This document shows positions 59,513-61,916 of a stretch of 61,916 nucleotides of DNA, in pieces. Positions within the stretch are counted from its first letter, which is position 1. The number at the start of each line of letters is the position of its first letter. Position numbers and translations under genes: made by a program. The notes beneath the pieces are model-generated. The model saw only the letters and a list, made by a program, of their open reading frames with translations. It made no database searches and was not told where the DNA came from. This DNA comes from TH1177 sp042138015. GTDB taxonomy: Archaea; Thermoproteota; Nitrososphaeria; Nitrososphaerales; Nitrososphaeraceae. The stretch lies in assembly GCA_042138015.1 (NCBI GenBank), contig JBHIVA010000007.1:1-61916 (forward strand). The letters are read 5' to 3'.

Positions 59513-59935
59513 ATGAATTTGAATGTCCTGTCAATCGATAAATATTATTTAAAAGAATTAGCAGAAATAGCTAAAGTATCTCTGCCAGCAGAAGGATGTG
59601 CTATATTGTTGGGAAAAATTGAACCTATCAATAATTATACTGTGAAAAAAATCATGATTATGAATAATATAGTAAAAGCTCACGATTATTTTGAAATTAA
59701 CCCTTCTAATTTGTTAGAAGTATATATCAAAACACAGGCAATGAATTTAGATGTAGTTGCAATATTTCATTCACATCCCTCAATTGCTTATCCTTCTAAA
59801 ACTGATATTATTTTTATGGAAATCAATCCTGTGATATGGTTAATTTATTCTACTACGGAATGTATATTTAAAGCATTTATACTTAATGAAGAAAAAAAAA
59901 TAATTGAAGTTTTAATAAGGGAGGTTAAGGCATGA
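59513..59935 (+). CDS. JAMM/MPN+ metallopeptidase (desampylase-like)
   Basis: A 140-aa single JAMM domain. The zinc motif is present: Glu27 (PAEGCAILLG), then FHSHPSIAYPSKTDI with His86, His88, Ser95 and Asp98. The spacing between His88 and Ser95 is one residue shorter than usual. In archaea, such proteins (HvJAMM1-type) cleave ubiquitin-like SAMP conjugates or process small sulfur-carrier proteins. No SAMP or E1-like gene is in the window. It is convergent with aspS, overlapping it by 11 bases. Confidence 0.88.
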   Translation: MNLNVLSIDKYYLKELAEIAKVSLPAEGCAILLGKIEPINNYTVKKIMIMNNIVKAHDYFEINPSNLLEVYIKTQAMNLDVVAIFHSHPSIAYPSKTDIIFMEINPVIWLIYSTTECIFKAFILNEEKKIIEVLIREVKA

Positions 59936-61217
59936 GTCTTATCGGGTCCCTTGGATAAAGCACAACCTCTCTTATATTATTGGAATTAGTGAGAACCATC
60001 AATAGCCTATCCAAACCCAATCCGCATCCTGAATGAGGAGGCATCCCCCACTCAAAAGCTTTCAGGTGTTCGGAAAAATTACTGGGATCCAATCCTTGTT
60101 CTTGTAATCGTTTCCTGACTTTATTTGGATCATGTTGTCTTGTACCTCCAGAAATTAATTCTAGATAACCGAACTGCAAATCAAACGAACATGATAGAAA
60201 TTCATCATCTTCTTTTTCGTGTATGTAAAATGGTTTCAATTTTAATGGCCATTCTGTTATAAAATAGAACCCTGGATGTAATTGACCGAGTTTTCTTAAA
60301 GAACTATCTGAAAGATCTTCTCCATACTCAATCTTTTCACCGTTTAGGCTAAGCTCCTCAATGCAATCCTTATAAGTTAGTTCTTCAAATTTTGAATCTA
60401 ATATTGATGCTATGGTCTCATGATTGGCAACATTTAGTAGGGTAGATTTTACCAACTCATCTATTATATTTTTTATAGTTTCTTCCATGATATTCATAAT
60501 TTCATGATAATCGACAAATGCAGCTTCGATATCTACGCTTTGAAACTCGGTAAGATGTCTGACTGTATTGGAGTTCTCAGCACGAAAGTAAGACGCTATT
60601 TCAAAGACTCTGTCCAATGCAAGAATTAATTGTTCTTTATATAATTGAGGACTCTGAGCTAAAAATGCTTTTTTTTTAAAATAATCAAAAGAGAATAAGT
60701 TTGATCCTCCTTCGCTCGCGCTACCTATTATTTTAGGGGTATTTACTTCTATAAAGTGTTTATCTTGTAATTTTTTTCTTAGAACTTCTAGCACCTTTGA
60801 TCTAATAATAAAAATCCTGGATATGTTGGAATTTCGTAAATCCAATGCCCGTGAATCTATCCTTTTGTCGATAGATGATTCTACCCTTCCCGTAGGATCT
60901 ATAGGAAGAGGATGTTGTGCAGGGAAAATAGAAATTATGTTTTCTAGTTTTATTTCTACTCTTATCCCTTTAGCTATAGTGTTTTGTACAATTCCAGAGA
61001 TTAATATCGAACTTTGTCTCGTTATTTCTTTTACTTGAGGAAAATCATGGTAATTTATTACTACTTGTATAGGTCCGGTAATATCTCTTATTATTAGGAA
61101 GATTATTCGTCCTATATCTCGTAAGTCTTCTACCCATCCACCAACTTTAACTCGTTCACCGATAGTCTGTTCATCTAGTTGGTTAGAATAGTGGGTTCTT
61201 TTAAAATTTGATTTCAA
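59925..61217 (-). CDS. aspS: Aspartyl-tRNA synthetase (archaeal type)
   Basis: A 430-aa class IIb synthetase. The N-terminal OB-fold anticodon domain spans about 15-100 (VKVGGWVEDLRDIGRIIFLIIRD). Motif 2 is IASYFRAENSNTVRHLTEFQSVDIEA (near 205-230), and motif 3 is HSGCGLGLDRLLMVLTNSNNIREVVLYPR (near 397-425). The archaeal form lacks the bacterial insertion. It is often non-discriminating, also charging tRNA-Asn. It converges with the JAMM gene. Start ATG at 61217. Confidence 0.95.
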   Translation of the reverse strand: MKSNFKRTHYSNQLDEQTIGERVKVGGWVEDLRDIGRIIFLIIRDITGPIQVVINYHDFPQVKEITRQSSILISGIVQNTIAKGIRVEIKLENIISIFPAQHPLPIDPTGRVESSIDKRIDSRALDLRNSNISRIFIIRSKVLEVLRKKLQDKHFIEVNTPKIIGSASEGGSNLFSFDYFKKKAFLAQSPQLYKEQLILALDRVFEIASYFRAENSNTVRHLTEFQSVDIEAAFVDYHEIMNIMEETIKNIIDELVKSTLLNVANHETIASILDSKFEELTYKDCIEELSLNGEKIEYGEDLSDSSLRKLGQLHPGFYFITEWPLKLKPFYIHEKEDDEFLSCSFDLQFGYLELISGGTRQHDPNKVRKRLQEQGLDPSNFSEHLKAFEWGMPPHSGCGLGLDRLLMVLTNSNNIREVVLYPRDPIRLMP

Positions 61218-61775
61218 TAACTAATATAGATTTTAAGGTTTATTTCATTTTTTCCCTAATGTTTGATTTCACCTAATAACATAAAGTCAAGTCTATACAA
61301 AAATATTAATTTTTGTTAGTGTCTATCTAAAAAATCAGCTTACTGTATCATTTTTACATATATATTAGGTTGTAATTTTTCGTAGACGAATTATGGGTTC
61401 TAAAAAGACTCCAATCCTGAATATTACTGATCCTCTATTTGACTTTCGAAAAAAGTTGAATGTAAGTGATTTAATAATTCTTTTTCCTGTTTAATATAAC
61501 ACCTACTCCTATACTCATTCACACTCTGTTGTCATATTGTGTTATAAGAGATATATCATAATTCTCTCACCAAGGTATATTTCAAAAATAAATCATAAAC
61601 TGATTAAATCTAAACTATCGTCGGAATTGCTGGTTAACAAACTAAGTAAATATTTCAACCTACTTTCAAAAGCAAGTAATTATCATCTACAGAATGATAT
61701 TCAAATCATTTGAATTGGACTCCGAATAGAAAGATTACTATTCCTTTTTAGAAGTAATCTAAAACAACGAAAGTA
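61218..61775. other. Gene-free stretch before the terminal element
   Basis: About 560 bases. A 33-codon ORF (61393-61494, MGSKKTPILNITDPLF...) has a TATA-like acatatatatta about 30 bases before its ATG and could be a micro-gene or the remains of one. No other coding signal, tRNA or inverted repeat was found. Confidence 0.4.
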
Positions 61776-61916
61776 GGCTGTGTTAATTTAAGATAAAATT
61801 CACCTCCTTCAACAAAAAATCATTATTGTTATCAATGATATCATTATACATAGATACAAAGAATTGTATCCAGTTATGTACATGAAATAAATTACATTCC
61901 TCTCGTCTACATGGAT
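61776..61916. mobile_element. Possible IS6-like element, left end and interior (cut by window edge)
   Basis: Begins with ggctgtgttaatttaagata, close to the ends of the 120-bp MITE. The following 120 bases, read on the minus strand from the window edge, give IHVDERNVIYFMYITGYNS before stops, which recalls the Asp-Glu part of an IS6-type transposase but is too short and broken to prove it. If correct, this is the end of another copy, probably decayed. Confidence 0.4.

Overview
The window looks like a stretch of chromosome from a low-GC ammonia-oxidising thaumarchaeon (Nitrososphaeria), most likely a soil-type lineage such as Nitrosocosmicus. The evidence is an archaeal gene repertoire: RNA polymerase subunit N, S24e, S27ae, PriS/PriL, Pus10, SRP54, aEF1B, type II GAPDH, PurP, and isopentenyl phosphate kinase. 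It also includes intron-bearing tRNA, a copper-dependent-looking cupredoxin membrane protein, and many TTG/GTG starts about 25-28 bases downstream of a TATA element (leaderless pattern). The genus is an inference; no rRNA or amo gene is present.

Layout. 1-2438: start of nuoB, nuoA, a geranylgeranyl-reductase-type flavoprotein and a Bcp peroxiredoxin. 2478-3777: an unknown gene, a ferritin-like gene, a short zinc-protein ORF and tRNA-Leu(GAG). 3877-13500: a long one-direction block rpoN, eno, rpsB, Memo, mvk, ipk, fni, prenyl synthase, gltX, FAH. This carries most of the archaeal mevalonate route to C20 prenyl diphosphate together with information-processing genes. 13495-20019: a flavin reductase, a B12-type radical SAM protein (possible tetraether-lipid cyclase), Nudix, tRNA-Ala(GGC), a divergent kinase-like protein and a coiled-coil protein. 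20077-26169: an MJ1255-type glycosyltransferase, then a leftward run of a degenerate ThiI-like protein, a pseudo-C39-TPR protein and an amidotransferase, preceded by the priL-priS primase operon.

26265-27136 is the ruin of an endonuclease IV gene. 27173-40041 holds glyS, a MIP18/PqqD fusion, mtnA, a nucleotide-sugar dehydrogenase, purP, a HEAT protein, a stand-alone receiver, a pentapeptide protein, apt-mtnP, a three-gene unknown module with a winged-helix protein, Nudix and a cis-prenyltransferase. 41263-43106 is a 1.8 kb very AT-rich stretch with no recognisable gene. 43107-46042 is a surface-sugar cluster (wecB, membrane protein, galT-like). 46645-54097 holds type II GAPDH, trpGD, rps24e-rps27ae, and the pus10-ffh-dph6 run.

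54435-61916: an alcohol dehydrogenase of the Sulfolobus type, tRNA-Tyr interrupted by two introns, a double zinc ribbon next to aEF1B, a 120-bp MITE with a perfect 8-bp target duplication, heme o synthase, a membrane-anchored cupredoxin, a JAMM peptidase and aspS. The last 140 bases start a second element with similar IS6-like ends.

The most notable points are the double-intron tRNA-Tyr (one intron in the T-loop), the MITE and its relative at the window end, the endonuclease IV pseudogene, and the leftward trio of enzyme-like proteins, two of which have lost their catalytic residues (21202-23877). Isoprenoid genes (mvk to prenyl synthase, cis-prenyltransferase, GGR, radical SAM protein, heme o synthase) are spread across the window and together imply isoprenoid membrane lipid synthesis.
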